Assembly: GCF_019352175.1 (NCBI RefSeq)
Contig: NZ_JACBYI010000007.1
Coordinates: 124,001-188,000, forward strand
From: Paenibacillus sp. S150
Lineage (GTDB): Bacteria; Bacillota; Bacilli; Paenibacillales; Paenibacillaceae
Length of the DNA: 64,000 bases
Reading direction: 5' to 3'
This document shows, one piece after another, positions 24,096 through 33,494 of the stretch (positions are counted from its first letter, which is position 1; every line of letters starts with the position of its first letter). The notes under the pieces were generated by a model. The model was not told the origin of the DNA. It saw only the letters and a program-made list of their open reading frames with translations, and searched no databases. A program made the position numbers and the translations under genes.

Positions 24096-27000
24096 TTAGT
24101 TAAAGGTTTTCGGGAAAATGCTTGTGCTCTTCTTAAGAAGCTCAACAGCTATCTTGCCTGCCTCTGCACGTGTCAGCTTACCCTTTGGATTGAAATTATA
24201 GAGCGCTTTGGTCGAACCGGTTGTCGTAGTAGCGCTGCCTTCCATAATTTTAGCCTTGGAAACCGCTTCGATGGCAGGACGTGAATAGAAGTCCATGCTT
24301 CCGCTGTCTACAAAAGATTTGGACAGACTCGTTAATAATTTCGCATCATTTGTTGACATCTTTAATTTCAGTGCCCGTGCGATCATGACGGCCGCCTGTT
24401 CGCGTGTAAGCGGCTGATCCGGACCAAAGAATCCATCGCTCAGCCCGGTGACAATACCTGCTCTTGCAGCCGTTTCGATGTATTTGAAATCCCAAGTTGT
24501 CGATACAGCTTCCGGCACAATATCAAAAAACGTTTGTTGGCTTGTATTGTAGCTCAAAGGAATGCTGAGCCCCTTAACAAGCAGGGTAGCGAATTCTCCC
24601 CGTGTGGTCGTATCATCGGCTCCGAATGCATCAGAGCGCAAATTGTTCATAATACCTTTGGAATAGAGCCCATTCAGAATATTTCTGGCCCAAGGATGAT
24701 TGGTAATATCGGTATAACCGCGACGCAGCTTCATGACCGTGTAATAACCGAATTCATCAAATGGAACTGTTACGGTATGGGCCTTAGTATCAACCTCTCC
24801 GCCAATATTCTCCCATTTTCCCGAGTCAGTATAACGGAATACCGTAATAGTTGATCCGACTTCGTCTACAACACTCGAGTTAAAGCTGAGTGTAAGTTCG
24901 CCCCGTTGGGAAGGTACGATTTTTCGTGTTGAGCTGTATTGGGTAAAATATCCTTCAATTGAATATGGAGCAATACCATTTGTCGCCGGAAGGTATGATT
25001 GCGAGCCCTTGGTTCCCGATTCTCCAAGACCGCCATTCAGCCAGTAAATACTGGATACTCTTGTGAAATTATTCGTAGCGGCAGTCGATGTAAACCGCAG
25101 CACCAGCTCTTGCGGAATGACCAGCGGAAGCTTACCACCGAGAGTGCGCTCATCGGTTGGACTGACATTAATAATGTTCCCGTAATCATTGGTACGCTCG
25201 ACAACTCCGTCAACAGGATCGGCAATACCAAACAACAGCTTCGTATCCGGGTAGTATTTAGCTGCCCCCGTAGTAGTGTATCCCTTCATTATAGTTCCCT
25301 TGGGGAAAGTCAGTTCCAGCGACTTATTGAACACGGTGTACTTCGTCGCTACCTTCTCCGCCATATATTGTGTATCAACCTGAATGGCACTGGCATAGTA
25401 CACAGAAACCGTATCATTCAGAGTTGAGTCTGCGCGAATGACTTGAATTTTGATGGCTGTTGCCTTGTCGGGTTTCAGGCCTACATAATCATAGGTGAAT
25501 CTGTTGTCCAAATCGGTACGCTTAGTAGCTTCATATTTGTCGATAAGCACCCTGGTCGCACCTTCTGCTTCAATATCGAAACGGACGAAGTTCTTGTTCA
25601 CGACAATTTGATCACCAACTGTAGCTACAGGTGACAATATTCTGTATGGTGAAACTTCACGAACTATTTCAAGACGCTGTGTAGTTCTAGCGCCAGTCTT
25701 ATTAATTAATTCTAAGGTATATACATGGCTTCCTGGGGCATCGAATTGTAAATCACGAAGACGCAGAAGGAAATCAGTACTGCTGCCGTAATAGTCATAA
25801 TATTGTGCAGTGGTGCCGTAATTTATAGGACCTATCAACTTATCGGAAGTTCCCAGCATGTCCGCTATTCCAACAGATGAGAACACCAGTTCTGATCCTC
25901 TGTACAAATTCAGAATCGTAGCGCCCCCGCCTCTTAGCACCAAATCATAGGTTTCCTGATTGGTGGTGTACTTTTCATCTTTATATACAAACTCTGCAGG
26001 CAGGGCCAGAATTTTATTGCGTTCCGTTTCATTAGATAAGGATTGATTGGTAAAGGTTGTGCGGCCTGTTCCTAGTGCCGGATGGAATTGGCTCAAGTTC
26101 GAAACGTTGGTGTCAATAATATAAATTTTTAATTCCTTGGTGATGATACGTTGATTCTGACCGTTATCCTGAGAAATTCCTGTAAACACAATTTTATTTT
26201 CACCGTAAACGAGCGGTCCCGATTGGGTAACCCACAAATCAAAGTTAAAAGTTTGCTTAGTATCCGTAACACCCAAGGCAAAGCTATTCGATCTGACAAC
26301 AACACCATTGCCGTTCAATGTATCCGGAAGCAGATTACTATCTATACCGTTAATTTGCACCTGCGCACTAACGAAATTCTCGAATCCAATATATTCACCG
26401 GAAACGTTAATTTTGGTATCAGTAGTAGAATTAAACTCATAGGTCTGCCCATCCTGCAAATTACTCACATAAATATAGTTCTTGGATACATAAGAAATGT
26501 CAGCGTTATAATAAGAATCCGAGGTCCCATACCGGAACTGCACCTTTTGTTGTCCATTGGAGAAGCCGGTAATTTGATAAATATATTCGTTCGTTCCGAG
26601 TCCCGCCACCCCGGTGATAGGCGGATCTGACAGCGCTAACGCCTGAGTGCTGAGCGGCAGGTAGTTAGCAGTCAATTTGGTTGCCGCAGGTACTGGTATA
26701 TTGGTTTTGACCAGGATGTAGAAATTGTCCTTCTCCATTTGTTGGCCGCTGAGCGGCAGTTTCGAAATGCCTGTTATGCTGCCAGTTCCGGTGTATCCCG
26801 GAAGGTAGTACATATCTGAAATGACAATTTCACCCGGCAAATATCGATAGGAATAGACCAACGAACTGCTGTAATTGCCATAATCCACAGCCAAAGTAAA
26901 TTCATTTAAACCTGACACAAGAGTCAGATTACTTGAAGTCGTAAATTTCACCAGCTTATATGCCGGAGTTACTCCATCGGCGCCGGGAATAGTCAATTCT

Positions 27001-27989
27001 TCAGTTACGCCCAATGAAGTTATCGCCACTGCCTGCGAAGAACCTTTATTAATCGTCATTACGGCAGAGCTGGCGAAGGTAGAACTGTTATAGGGCACAA
27101 GCACCTGACCGGAAAAACCAGCCACAGTAGATGCTTCACTGCTTAAGGTAGGCGTATTATTCAACAAATTATAGGTTTGGGTATCATGAACTATATTTAA
27201 TGAAGCATATGGCTGATTTGTATCAAAGAAATACAGGGAACGCTCAATGTCTATAGAGTCAGAAGCATTCTTAATATTAATTTTCAGTGAGCTTAACCCC
27301 GGTTTAAGCGTTAATGCCGGTGTAAAGAAGGTACCGTCTTCCAAAAGTGTAGTCAAGAGCGGCGTTCCACCATTTAATGAGACTGTAACCTGAGTAGCAT
27401 TCGTCGCCTTACCCTGAAGCGTAATTGAATCGACTGGAACTACCACCTGGGTTCCCTCATTCAAGTTGAGAGCAGTCGGGCCACCCAGTACCTGGAGAGA
27501 GGTCAGGTAAGGCACTTTGTCATACAGCACATAGAAAGATTCAGAACGCGTCAGATTCCCCTGCATGCCTGAAAAGGTGATTTTGTTGAACCCTGTATAT
27601 AAAACCACACCGCTTGCCGTAAAGCGGTTGCTCGGGCTATTGGTGTCAGGCGTAACAGTACCGGTAGTTAACCTGGTAGAATCTGTAACCCATTTCCCGC
27701 TGCTATCTTGAGTTAACTGCTCAATCGTAACCTTCATGCTTGAAGCCGTTACTTGTGAGTAAGTCCCTGTAATAGATAAGGTTGGATTTGTGGTCAGATA
27801 CACATTCGAACGTGTAATTGATCCTACCACATCAGGATTAAGCGCTACCGTATCCCGAAGCGTGAGATCATCCGGACTGAAATAAGTCGTGGTAGCTGCC
27901 GCGGCTTGCGGCGTATATTGGCCTGGGAACATGGAAACGATTAGAGCCGCCAGCAGCAGCCAAACGAATGGTCTCTTAAAGCGTAACAT
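24096..27989 (-). CDS. Large SLH-domain surface protein
   Basis: 1297 residues; AAAGGAGAG lies 9 nt before the ATG. Signal peptide MLRFKRPFVWLLLAALIVSM to about residue 32 (QAAAATT). A long beta-rich ectodomain (about 40-1080) of Ig-like modules with few recognisable families; segments such as SLQVLGGPTALNLNEGTQVV and FDTNQPYASLNIVHDTQTYN recur in Paenibacillus surface proteins. Three C-terminal SLH domains (about 1100-1285; TTRGE, LTREQ, LTRAE) should bind the pyruvylated wall polymer made by the tagO-tagA-csaB cluster just upstream. Its exact role (adhesin, wall organiser) cannot be told. Confidence 0.88.
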   Translation of the reverse strand: MLRFKRPFVWLLLAALIVSMFPGQYTPQAAAATTTYFSPDDLTLRDTVALNPDVVGSITRSNVYLTTNPTLSITGTYSQVTASSMKVTIEQLTQDSSGKWVTDSTRLTTGTVTPDTNSPSNRFTASGVVLYTGFNKITFSGMQGNLTRSESFYVLYDKVPYLTSLQVLGGPTALNLNEGTQVVVPVDSITLQGKATNATQVTVSLNGGTPLLTTLLEDGTFFTPALTLKPGLSSLKINIKNASDSIDIERSLYFFDTNQPYASLNIVHDTQTYNLLNNTPTLSSEASTVAGFSGQVLVPYNSSTFASSAVMTINKGSSQAVAITSLGVTEELTIPGADGVTPAYKLVKFTTSSNLTLVSGLNEFTLAVDYGNYSSSLVYSYRYLPGEIVISDMYYLPGYTGTGSITGISKLPLSGQQMEKDNFYILVKTNIPVPAATKLTANYLPLSTQALALSDPPITGVAGLGTNEYIYQITGFSNGQQKVQFRYGTSDSYYNADISYVSKNYIYVSNLQDGQTYEFNSTTDTKINVSGEYIGFENFVSAQVQINGIDSNLLPDTLNGNGVVVRSNSFALGVTDTKQTFNFDLWVTQSGPLVYGENKIVFTGISQDNGQNQRIITKELKIYIIDTNVSNLSQFHPALGTGRTTFTNQSLSNETERNKILALPAEFVYKDEKYTTNQETYDLVLRGGGATILNLYRGSELVFSSVGIADMLGTSDKLIGPINYGTTAQYYDYYGSSTDFLLRLRDLQFDAPGSHVYTLELINKTGARTTQRLEIVREVSPYRILSPVATVGDQIVVNKNFVRFDIEAEGATRVLIDKYEATKRTDLDNRFTYDYVGLKPDKATAIKIQVIRADSTLNDTVSVYYASAIQVDTQYMAEKVATKYTVFNKSLELTFPKGTIMKGYTTTGAAKYYPDTKLLFGIADPVDGVVERTNDYGNIINVSPTDERTLGGKLPLVIPQELVLRFTSTAATNNFTRVSSIYWLNGGLGESGTKGSQSYLPATNGIAPYSIEGYFTQYSSTRKIVPSQRGELTLSFNSSVVDEVGSTITVFRYTDSGKWENIGGEVDTKAHTVTVPFDEFGYYTVMKLRRGYTDITNHPWARNILNGLYSKGIMNNLRSDAFGADDTTTRGEFATLLVKGLSIPLSYNTSQQTFFDIVPEAVSTTWDFKYIETAARAGIVTGLSDGFFGPDQPLTREQAAVMIARALKLKMSTNDAKLLTSLSKSFVDSGSMDFYSRPAIEAVSKAKIMEGSATTTTGSTKALYNFNPKGKLTRAEAGKIAVELLKKSTSIFPKTFN

Positions 27990-28075
27990 GTGTATATCTC
28001 TCCTTTGAGTTTATGTTCTCGTTATCCTTCACTTTGTTCTTTATCGGTCATTGGCGAAGGATTTTTTAGGAATAT

Positions 28076-28108
28076 ACAAAAAAAGCTCATCCTAAAAAGG
28101 ATGGGCTT
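28076..28108 (-). terminator. Terminator of tagO
   Basis: Stem AAGCCCATCC / GGATGAGCTT (one mismatch) with a T-rich loop, followed by TTTTTTTG on the minus strand. Confidence 0.85.
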
Positions 28109-28153
28109 TGTCAGTTAAAGGAAAATAATAGCATGATTACGGTTGGGATGCTT

Positions 28154-29281
28154 TTATGATTTGGAGCCGCGCTCCGGATTAAGCTTCACTCTCATTCTAA
28201 GCAGGAAATTAAGCACAGGACGTTTGGTCTTACTGATGACACCGGTAATCTCCGCACCGATCTGCAGGAAGAAGAGCATGACGCAAATGACTACGAAGGT
28301 TACCCAGTTGGCTTCGTACAGAGATGCAGAGGTCTGGATAACAGCCAATACTCCGAAGAAGGCGGCGATGCCATAAATAATCAGTACGGTCTGACGGTGG
28401 CTGAAGCCAAGCTCACGCAGGCAGTGATGCAGATGGCCTTTGTCCGGAGCGAAGATTGGTTTCTTCTGCAGCTTCCGGCGGACGATGGCAAAAAACGTAT
28501 CCGACAGTGGAACTCCGATAATTAAGAGCGGCGTAATAAAGGAGACAACCGCAATCTGTTTGAATCCCAGCAGGGCAAGCAAGGCGAGGCAAAAGCCCAG
28601 GAACAGCGAGCCAGTATCCCCCATAAAAATCTTGGCGGGGTGAAAGTTAAAGAAGAGGAAGCCCAGGATACTGCCAAGCAAAAGCAGGCAAAGCAGCGCG
28701 ACCATGGTGTTGCCCATCAGAAAGGCCATCACCGCAATAGTTGCAATCGCAATACCGGATACTCCGGCAGCGAGCCCGTCCAGCCCGTCAATCAGGTTAA
28801 CAGCGTTCGTGACCCCGACAATCCAGAAGACCGTCAGCGGAATGGCAATCCAGCTCTCCAGAGAAGAATACGTATTATTAAATGGAATATTCACAAAATC
28901 AACAGTGATTCCAAATCCGAAAACAACGATGCACGCTGCGGCAATCTGGCCCAGCAGCTTCACCTTTGCCGAAAGCTCAAACCGGTCATCCAGTGCGCCG
29001 ATAAGAACGATCAGTCCGCCGCCTGAGAGCAGCGCTTTGATGAAGCTTGCCTCCCGCGGAGTAAAATCATAAGGAATAATCGGCAACACGGCAAGCAGAC
29101 CTAACACAAACGCCAGAAAAATACCTAGTCCGCCGAGGCGGGGCATAATCTTAGTATGCACTTTACGGGCATTCGGCACATCCGTGGCACCAATCTTAAT
29201 AGCGAATTTCTTCACCAGCGGTGTCAAAAGCAGTGCAAGTCCCATGCACACAACGAATCCGGCGATGTATATGATTAACAT
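28154..29281 (-). CDS. tagO: Undecaprenyl-phosphate GlcNAc-1-phosphate transferase
   Basis: 375 residues, about 11 membrane helices. Member of the MraY/WecA family: it loads GlcNAc-1-P from UDP-GlcNAc onto undecaprenyl phosphate, the first step of wall teichoic acid or secondary wall polymer assembly. Conserved loops are all visible: VHTKIMPRLGGLG, ALDDRFELSAKVKLLGQ (catalytic Asp pair), NAVNLIDGLDGLAAG, FFNFHPAKIFMGDTGS and DKGHLHHCL. Starts at the ATG at 29281 with GGGGGT upstream. Its own promoter lies at 29317-29346. With tagA and csaB upstream it most likely starts the polymer that SLH proteins bind. Confidence 0.95.
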   Translation of the reverse strand: MLIIYIAGFVVCMGLALLLTPLVKKFAIKIGATDVPNARKVHTKIMPRLGGLGIFLAFVLGLLAVLPIIPYDFTPREASFIKALLSGGGLIVLIGALDDRFELSAKVKLLGQIAAACIVVFGFGITVDFVNIPFNNTYSSLESWIAIPLTVFWIVGVTNAVNLIDGLDGLAAGVSGIAIATIAVMAFLMGNTMVALLCLLLLGSILGFLFFNFHPAKIFMGDTGSLFLGFCLALLALLGFKQIAVVSFITPLLIIGVPLSDTFFAIVRRKLQKKPIFAPDKGHLHHCLRELGFSHRQTVLIIYGIAAFFGVLAVIQTSASLYEANWVTFVVICVMLFFLQIGAEITGVISKTKRPVLNFLLRMRVKLNPERGSKS

Positions 29282-29316
29282 TTGATCAGTCGACCCCCAT
29301 TTCTCTACCGCATTGA

Positions 29317-29346
29317 ATTATACGCTGAACTAAAAACAAATTCCAA
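29317..29346 (-). promoter_or_regulatory. Sigma-A promoter of tagO
   Basis: TTGGAA (29341-29346), 18-nt spacer, TATAAT (29317-29322); predicted leader about 30 nt. Confidence 0.65.
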
Positions 29347-29394
29347 TTCCGTTTTTAAGCGGTTGAACGGATTTTCATGGTAAATAACCGGGTT

Positions 29395-30153
29395 TCAATG
29401 GGCTTTTGTCACTTTATCTTTCTCACGCAGCACTTTTACTGCAAATTTCGGCAGCGCAAGCATTCTTTTGTAACGGGTAGGCTCCTTGAGAAGTCGGTAT
29501 AACCACTCTGCACGGAGTTTCTGGAAGGCCTTTGGCGCCCGGCGGCTCTTGCCCGAGATCACATCAAAGCTCCCGCCGACACCCATCATCACCGGGATAT
29601 TCAGCCGGGATTTGTATTTGGCGATCCAAGGCTCCTGGCTATCCGCCCCTCTGGCAACGAAGAGCAGATCAGGCTGGACATCGATGATTCCATTTACAAT
29701 CTCCTCGTCCGCTTCCGGTCCAAAAAAGCCGTCATGATATCCGGCGATGATGATACCGGGATACTGAGTTTGTAACCGGGAGGCCGTCTCGCGAATCACC
29801 TCAGGGGTAGAACCCAGCAGATATACCCTCCAGCTATAGCTTTCGCCTTGGCGCAGCAATTCATGTAACAGATCAAAACCTGCGACACGTTCGGCTACCG
29901 GCTGACGGCAATATTCCGCTGCCCATACAACTCCTGTTCCATCAGGAACCACCAGCTCGGCCGATTTCATGATCTGCATATATGCCGGATTCTCCAAAGC
30001 GGTCATCACCATGATCGGATTGGCTGTAATTACCTGATGCGGCTCACGTCTTTGAACTGCTTCGGTCAAGTAGGAAACCGTGGCTTTCATATCGATTTTG
30101 GATACCCGGATGCCGAAGATCGGCACCGTAGGTATCACACTTTCTGCTTTCAC
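29395..30153 (-). CDS. tagA: TagA/WecG-family N-acetylmannosaminyltransferase
   Basis: 252 residues. Family GT26 enzyme that adds ManNAc to lipid-linked GlcNAc, the second step after TagO. Thr43 in TANPIMVM and Asp71 in VVPDGTGVVWA fit the catalytic positions known for TagA. The usual GAPKQE motif is replaced by ARGADSQEPW at about 167-176, a divergent but recognisable version. The C-terminal appendage (EWLYRLLKEPTRYKRMLALP) is the membrane-docking tail. It starts 7 nt after csaB ends, so the two are co-transcribed. Confidence 0.93.
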   Translation of the reverse strand: MKAESVIPTVPIFGIRVSKIDMKATVSYLTEAVQRREPHQVITANPIMVMTALENPAYMQIMKSAELVVPDGTGVVWAAEYCRQPVAERVAGFDLLHELLRQGESYSWRVYLLGSTPEVIRETASRLQTQYPGIIIAGYHDGFFGPEADEEIVNGIIDVQPDLLFVARGADSQEPWIAKYKSRLNIPVMMGVGGSFDVISGKSRRAPKAFQKLRAEWLYRLLKEPTRYKRMLALPKFAVKVLREKDKVTKAH

Positions 30154-30160
30154 TTATCAA

Positions 30161-31336
30161 TCACCCTTTACGGCGGAAATGTTCAATAATTTGCCGGGCC
30201 GGTGCCTCGGCTTCCCGGACCAGAGATGCAATCAGCGGCTCACGCTTGCGCTTCCAATCATCCCCTGATGCCAAAAGCTGCAGCACTTCGGCGGCAAGCT
30301 TTCCACTGTCCAGTGAAGCAGTCGATCCAACAGGCTGGCAGCCGACCTGCTCCAGGAAATGATCAATCTTCGGGTCATAAGAAATCCCGATCAGCGGCAC
30401 CCGTCTTCCTGCTGCATAAATCAGGCTGTGCAGGCGCATTCCGATCAGCACGTCACAATTCCCCACCTCAAGGAGCATTTGCTGCGGATGAAGTGCATCT
30501 TCGCAGATGCTGATCTCTCCGCCGTGCTGCAAAATTCCTTCCTCCAGCTCCTGCATGATATAACGTGAAGCCTCATTATCGGAAGGATGGTGGAAAGGCA
30601 ACAGCCGTAGATGAAGCGGCGTCTGTGCACCGGCTTTCAGCAACCCGTCCGCGATAGCGTCCAGCTCCCTGTGCGTCTGCTCCCAGAAGCGCACTGAAAT
30701 CCCAACAGTCTGCAGTGCAGCCCGGGAATTTGAAATATCCTGACCGGGAACAGGCTCAGTACCGCCAATTGTTCCTTTACTGCCTGTTCCATTATTATCC
30801 GAAAGGCTAAGACCCATAACCGGATCGGGAACCACTTCGATCCTATTCTCCTCAAGACCCATGGATTGCAGCAGCCGGCGTGACTGCTCGTCCCTTACAG
30901 AAATATAGCTGCACTTGCGGAAAACCGCTTTGATCATTGGATGGAAGAGCTTGCGGTTTACCGGACCGATCCCTTGCGCATAAATAAAAGTAGGCTTGCC
31001 CATCCATTGGGCCAGCTTGATGATGCCCAGGTAGTACGGGATACTTTTGCTCCCGGTCACATCCTGCAGCAGGCTGCCTCCCCCGCTGATCAAACCGGCA
31101 CTGTCCGAAATTGCCCTGCGCACCTCTGCAAGCTTCATGCGGTGTACCGACTTCACACCATAGGTGGCCGTCGTCCAATCCGGATCTATCGATAAAACCA
31201 CAGGCTCAACGTCTGTTCCCGTTGCCAGCGAATGCTTCTGCAGTGCTCCTAGAATTGACAGCAGAACCGCCTCATCCCCGCTGTTGCGGAAGCCGTAGTA
31301 GCCCGAAATGATTATTTTTTGAGCAGCGGCGACCAT
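30161..31336 (-). CDS. csaB: CsaB polysaccharide pyruvyl transferase
   Basis: 391 residues from the ATG at 31334-31336, which overlaps the end of the upstream gene by 25 nt and has GGAAGG further up; the frame opens ten codons earlier without support. CsaB adds a pyruvate ketal to ManNAc of the secondary wall polymer; this group is what SLH domains bind. Motifs: IISGYYGFRNSGDEAVL at the N-terminus, AGLISGGGSLLQDVTGS, YAQGIGPV, and near the C-terminus IGMRLHSLIYAAGRRVPLIG, all typical of the PS_pyruv_trans family. Presence of three SLH proteins nearby makes the assignment strong. Confidence 0.96.
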   Translation of the reverse strand: MVAAAQKIIISGYYGFRNSGDEAVLLSILGALQKHSLATGTDVEPVVLSIDPDWTTATYGVKSVHRMKLAEVRRAISDSAGLISGGGSLLQDVTGSKSIPYYLGIIKLAQWMGKPTFIYAQGIGPVNRKLFHPMIKAVFRKCSYISVRDEQSRRLLQSMGLEENRIEVVPDPVMGLSLSDNNGTGSKGTIGGTEPVPGQDISNSRAALQTVGISVRFWEQTHRELDAIADGLLKAGAQTPLHLRLLPFHHPSDNEASRYIMQELEEGILQHGGEISICEDALHPQQMLLEVGNCDVLIGMRLHSLIYAAGRRVPLIGISYDPKIDHFLEQVGCQPVGSTASLDSGKLAAEVLQLLASGDDWKRKREPLIASLVREAEAPARQIIEHFRRKG

Positions 31337-33348
31337 CGTTTCCAACACCCTTCCACAAGCTGCCATAGGCCTGCCGCGACAAGCCCGATGATGAGTCCCA
31401 GTCCCAGACCCAGCAATCCCCGGACGAGCGAGATCAGGATTGGAGAGTGAATATGGGCAAAAGTATCAACCATTGAGAGTTGGCCGATAACGGCGATAAT
31501 CATTATAAAAGCGGCATTCCGGTATTTATACGCCATAAAGGCGCCCAGGATGAACAGCGGATGGGCCAGCAGAAATTCTTTGTTGCGCGGCCGGACCCCT
31601 GCTGCATTCTCCAGAAAGTTGCGGAAAGTCATCTCCAGAGAGCTTACACTGCCACTATTGCCGGTGCGGCTCAAATAGTACATTCCCATGATGCCCAGAA
31701 CGGCGGCTGCAATAACCCACGCCAAGGTAATCGGCGTCCGCAGGAGCTTTCCTGTCTTGTTCAGCACAAACTCTCCACGGTACAGAAGCACATATACGGC
31801 AACAAGCGCAACGGGTGCCAGATGCAGCAGGCTGACTCCGCGGAACTGACTAAGCACCAGAGCGTAGGTGATATTGTTCAGCAGCGCGATTACAAACGGC
31901 ACGGCGCTCAGCGAGATCAGCGCTGTTTTGATGTAGAGTACGAGACTGTGGGCCAGGCGGCGCTGCGGAGTCATAACGGTATAGGTCAATGCATTCGCCC
32001 GCAGCGGAGGTCCCATTTCATTAATTTTGCGTATAGCCAGTATGGTTGCCACCGTCGGTGCGCTAATGGCGACAGCCAGCGCCAAAGCCTGCTCGAACAA
32101 TTCCGGCTTAACCAGCATCAGTCCAGCGCTTCCCGCCAGGCCTAGCGCAAAGGCAGGCAATGCAAGCCAAGGAATAAAATAAGAAACCAGCAGGGCGACC
32201 ATTGCCACAGCCCCTATAACGGCAACCAATTTAAAATACCGCTGGAATGAGGAATCCACGACATCGAAGGCCGTTGCCTGTCCCAGAGTAAATCCGTTGT
32301 TCTCAATTTTCTCCACGGCGCCTCCAGGTCCGCTAAGGCTCGTAATGAGATTATCCAGAGTGTCGGTAATCTGCGCCTTGCTTGTGTTGCGCGAAGGAAT
32401 GGTGTTGAGATAAATCATGCGGATATTACGGTCTTTCGTTGCAAGGGCAAAGCGGTCGGCTATCGTTTCCGGAGACAGAGCCGAGTCGGCTTCGCTGAGC
32501 GAATACAGACGGGCTACATTGTAATCCAGCTGATAGGCCAATTTATTGAAGCCTTTTTGCTGAACCTTGATGTTCTCAATGGCGGCAATCCCCATCCCGC
32601 GCTCCTTAAGAAGGTCGGCAAATGCAGTGATGCTGCCCGAATCAGCGTCATCATTAAACCCTTTGACAGACTCTCCTTCAAAAAGAAGACGCTTGACTCC
32701 AAGCTCCTGATATTGATCAAGCAGCTTCGTAACGGCAGCCTCATTGTAAGGCAGAGAATCCACAAGACGAGGAACAATGTTAAAACCTTTGTCATGCAGC
32801 ATCTCCAGGGTGAACGGGTCAGGCTGCAACGGCTTCAGCGTGGCATCCTCCAGCGGGGTACGGATAATAAGCCCCTGCTGCCCGCGGAAGCTCCAGTCCT
32901 CGCTCGCTATCTCAAGGCCGCTGAAGGCATCACGGATAACCGGAGCGAGAGCTTCACTATTCTCCGGGCTGGTAAAGAGGACATATGTATAGTTCTCGTT
33001 CTCCGGAATCACGGTATCCGTCAGGTTGGCGATATCCGCCGCTCCCCACATCATCAGCCTGCGGGCCTTGCGGTAATCCTCCAGCGTGTTCTCATAGATG
33101 GCCATGCTTCCCACACCGGCAGCCTTCAGCCGGTCAAGCTGCTGGGAAATATAATCCTGCGGATTTGCCCGGTAGCTGGCTACATCCACCAGGTCGCGGT
33201 AATCAAAAACAAATTCAACCGTTTTGGAAGATTTCTCCGTCTGCAGACGGTCATAGACGACAGGCAATGCGGCAAGCACACCAATCACCACAATTATCCA
33301 TAACCACTTTCGTGAAGCTATGTTCCAACGTTGCCATTTCTGCTGCAC
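31312..33348 (-). CDS. DUF5693 multi-pass membrane protein
   Basis: 678 residues from a GTG (33346-33348) with GAGGAGG 9 nt upstream. One N-terminal helix (LWIIVVIGVLAALPVVY), an extracytoplasmic domain of about 330 residues with a TIM-barrel-like pattern (IYENTLEDYRKARRL; VKRLLFEGESVKGF), then about eight membrane helices to the end. This family is regularly found directly upstream of csaB in Bacillales, as here with a 25-nt overlap, so a role in export or modification of the secondary wall polymer is likely, but I know of no proven function. Confidence 0.88.
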   Translation of the reverse strand: MQQKWQRWNIASRKWLWIIVVIGVLAALPVVYDRLQTEKSSKTVEFVFDYRDLVDVASYRANPQDYISQQLDRLKAAGVGSMAIYENTLEDYRKARRLMMWGAADIANLTDTVIPENENYTYVLFTSPENSEALAPVIRDAFSGLEIASEDWSFRGQQGLIIRTPLEDATLKPLQPDPFTLEMLHDKGFNIVPRLVDSLPYNEAAVTKLLDQYQELGVKRLLFEGESVKGFNDDADSGSITAFADLLKERGMGIAAIENIKVQQKGFNKLAYQLDYNVARLYSLSEADSALSPETIADRFALATKDRNIRMIYLNTIPSRNTSKAQITDTLDNLITSLSGPGGAVEKIENNGFTLGQATAFDVVDSSFQRYFKLVAVIGAVAMVALLVSYFIPWLALPAFALGLAGSAGLMLVKPELFEQALALAVAISAPTVATILAIRKINEMGPPLRANALTYTVMTPQRRLAHSLVLYIKTALISLSAVPFVIALLNNITYALVLSQFRGVSLLHLAPVALVAVYVLLYRGEFVLNKTGKLLRTPITLAWVIAAAVLGIMGMYYLSRTGNSGSVSSLEMTFRNFLENAAGVRPRNKEFLLAHPLFILGAFMAYKYRNAAFIMIIAVIGQLSMVDTFAHIHSPILISLVRGLLGLGLGLIIGLVAAGLWQLVEGCWKRWSPLLKK

Positions 33349-33409
33349 TTCAAAGTACCTCCTCTTTCACTTAAGCCATCTCCAGGCTAAAAAACCTGCT
33401 GTTTTGCTT

Positions 33410-33476
33410 AAAAAAAGTATATTTCAAGCAGAAACGGATGCGCTTCCTTATAGGAGCAGTATCCGTTTCGCTTGAA
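33410..33476 (-). terminator. Terminator of pgcA, formed by a dispersed palindromic repeat
   Basis: Arms TTCAAGC-GAAACGGAT / ATCCGTTTC-GCTTGAA with further inner pairing, followed by ATATACTTTTTTT on the minus strand. The inner part (33428-33469) belongs to the AACGG repeat family also seen near 39.1, 41.8 and 54.1 kb. Confidence 0.85.
33427..33470. repeat. AACGG-type palindromic repeat, copy A
   Basis: GAAACGGATGCGCTTCC, a short loop, then GGAGCAGTATCCGTTTC. Similar in design to the copies at 39069 and 41797. Confidence 0.6.
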
Positions 33477-33494
33477 TCCTGTATCTTCTATTAT

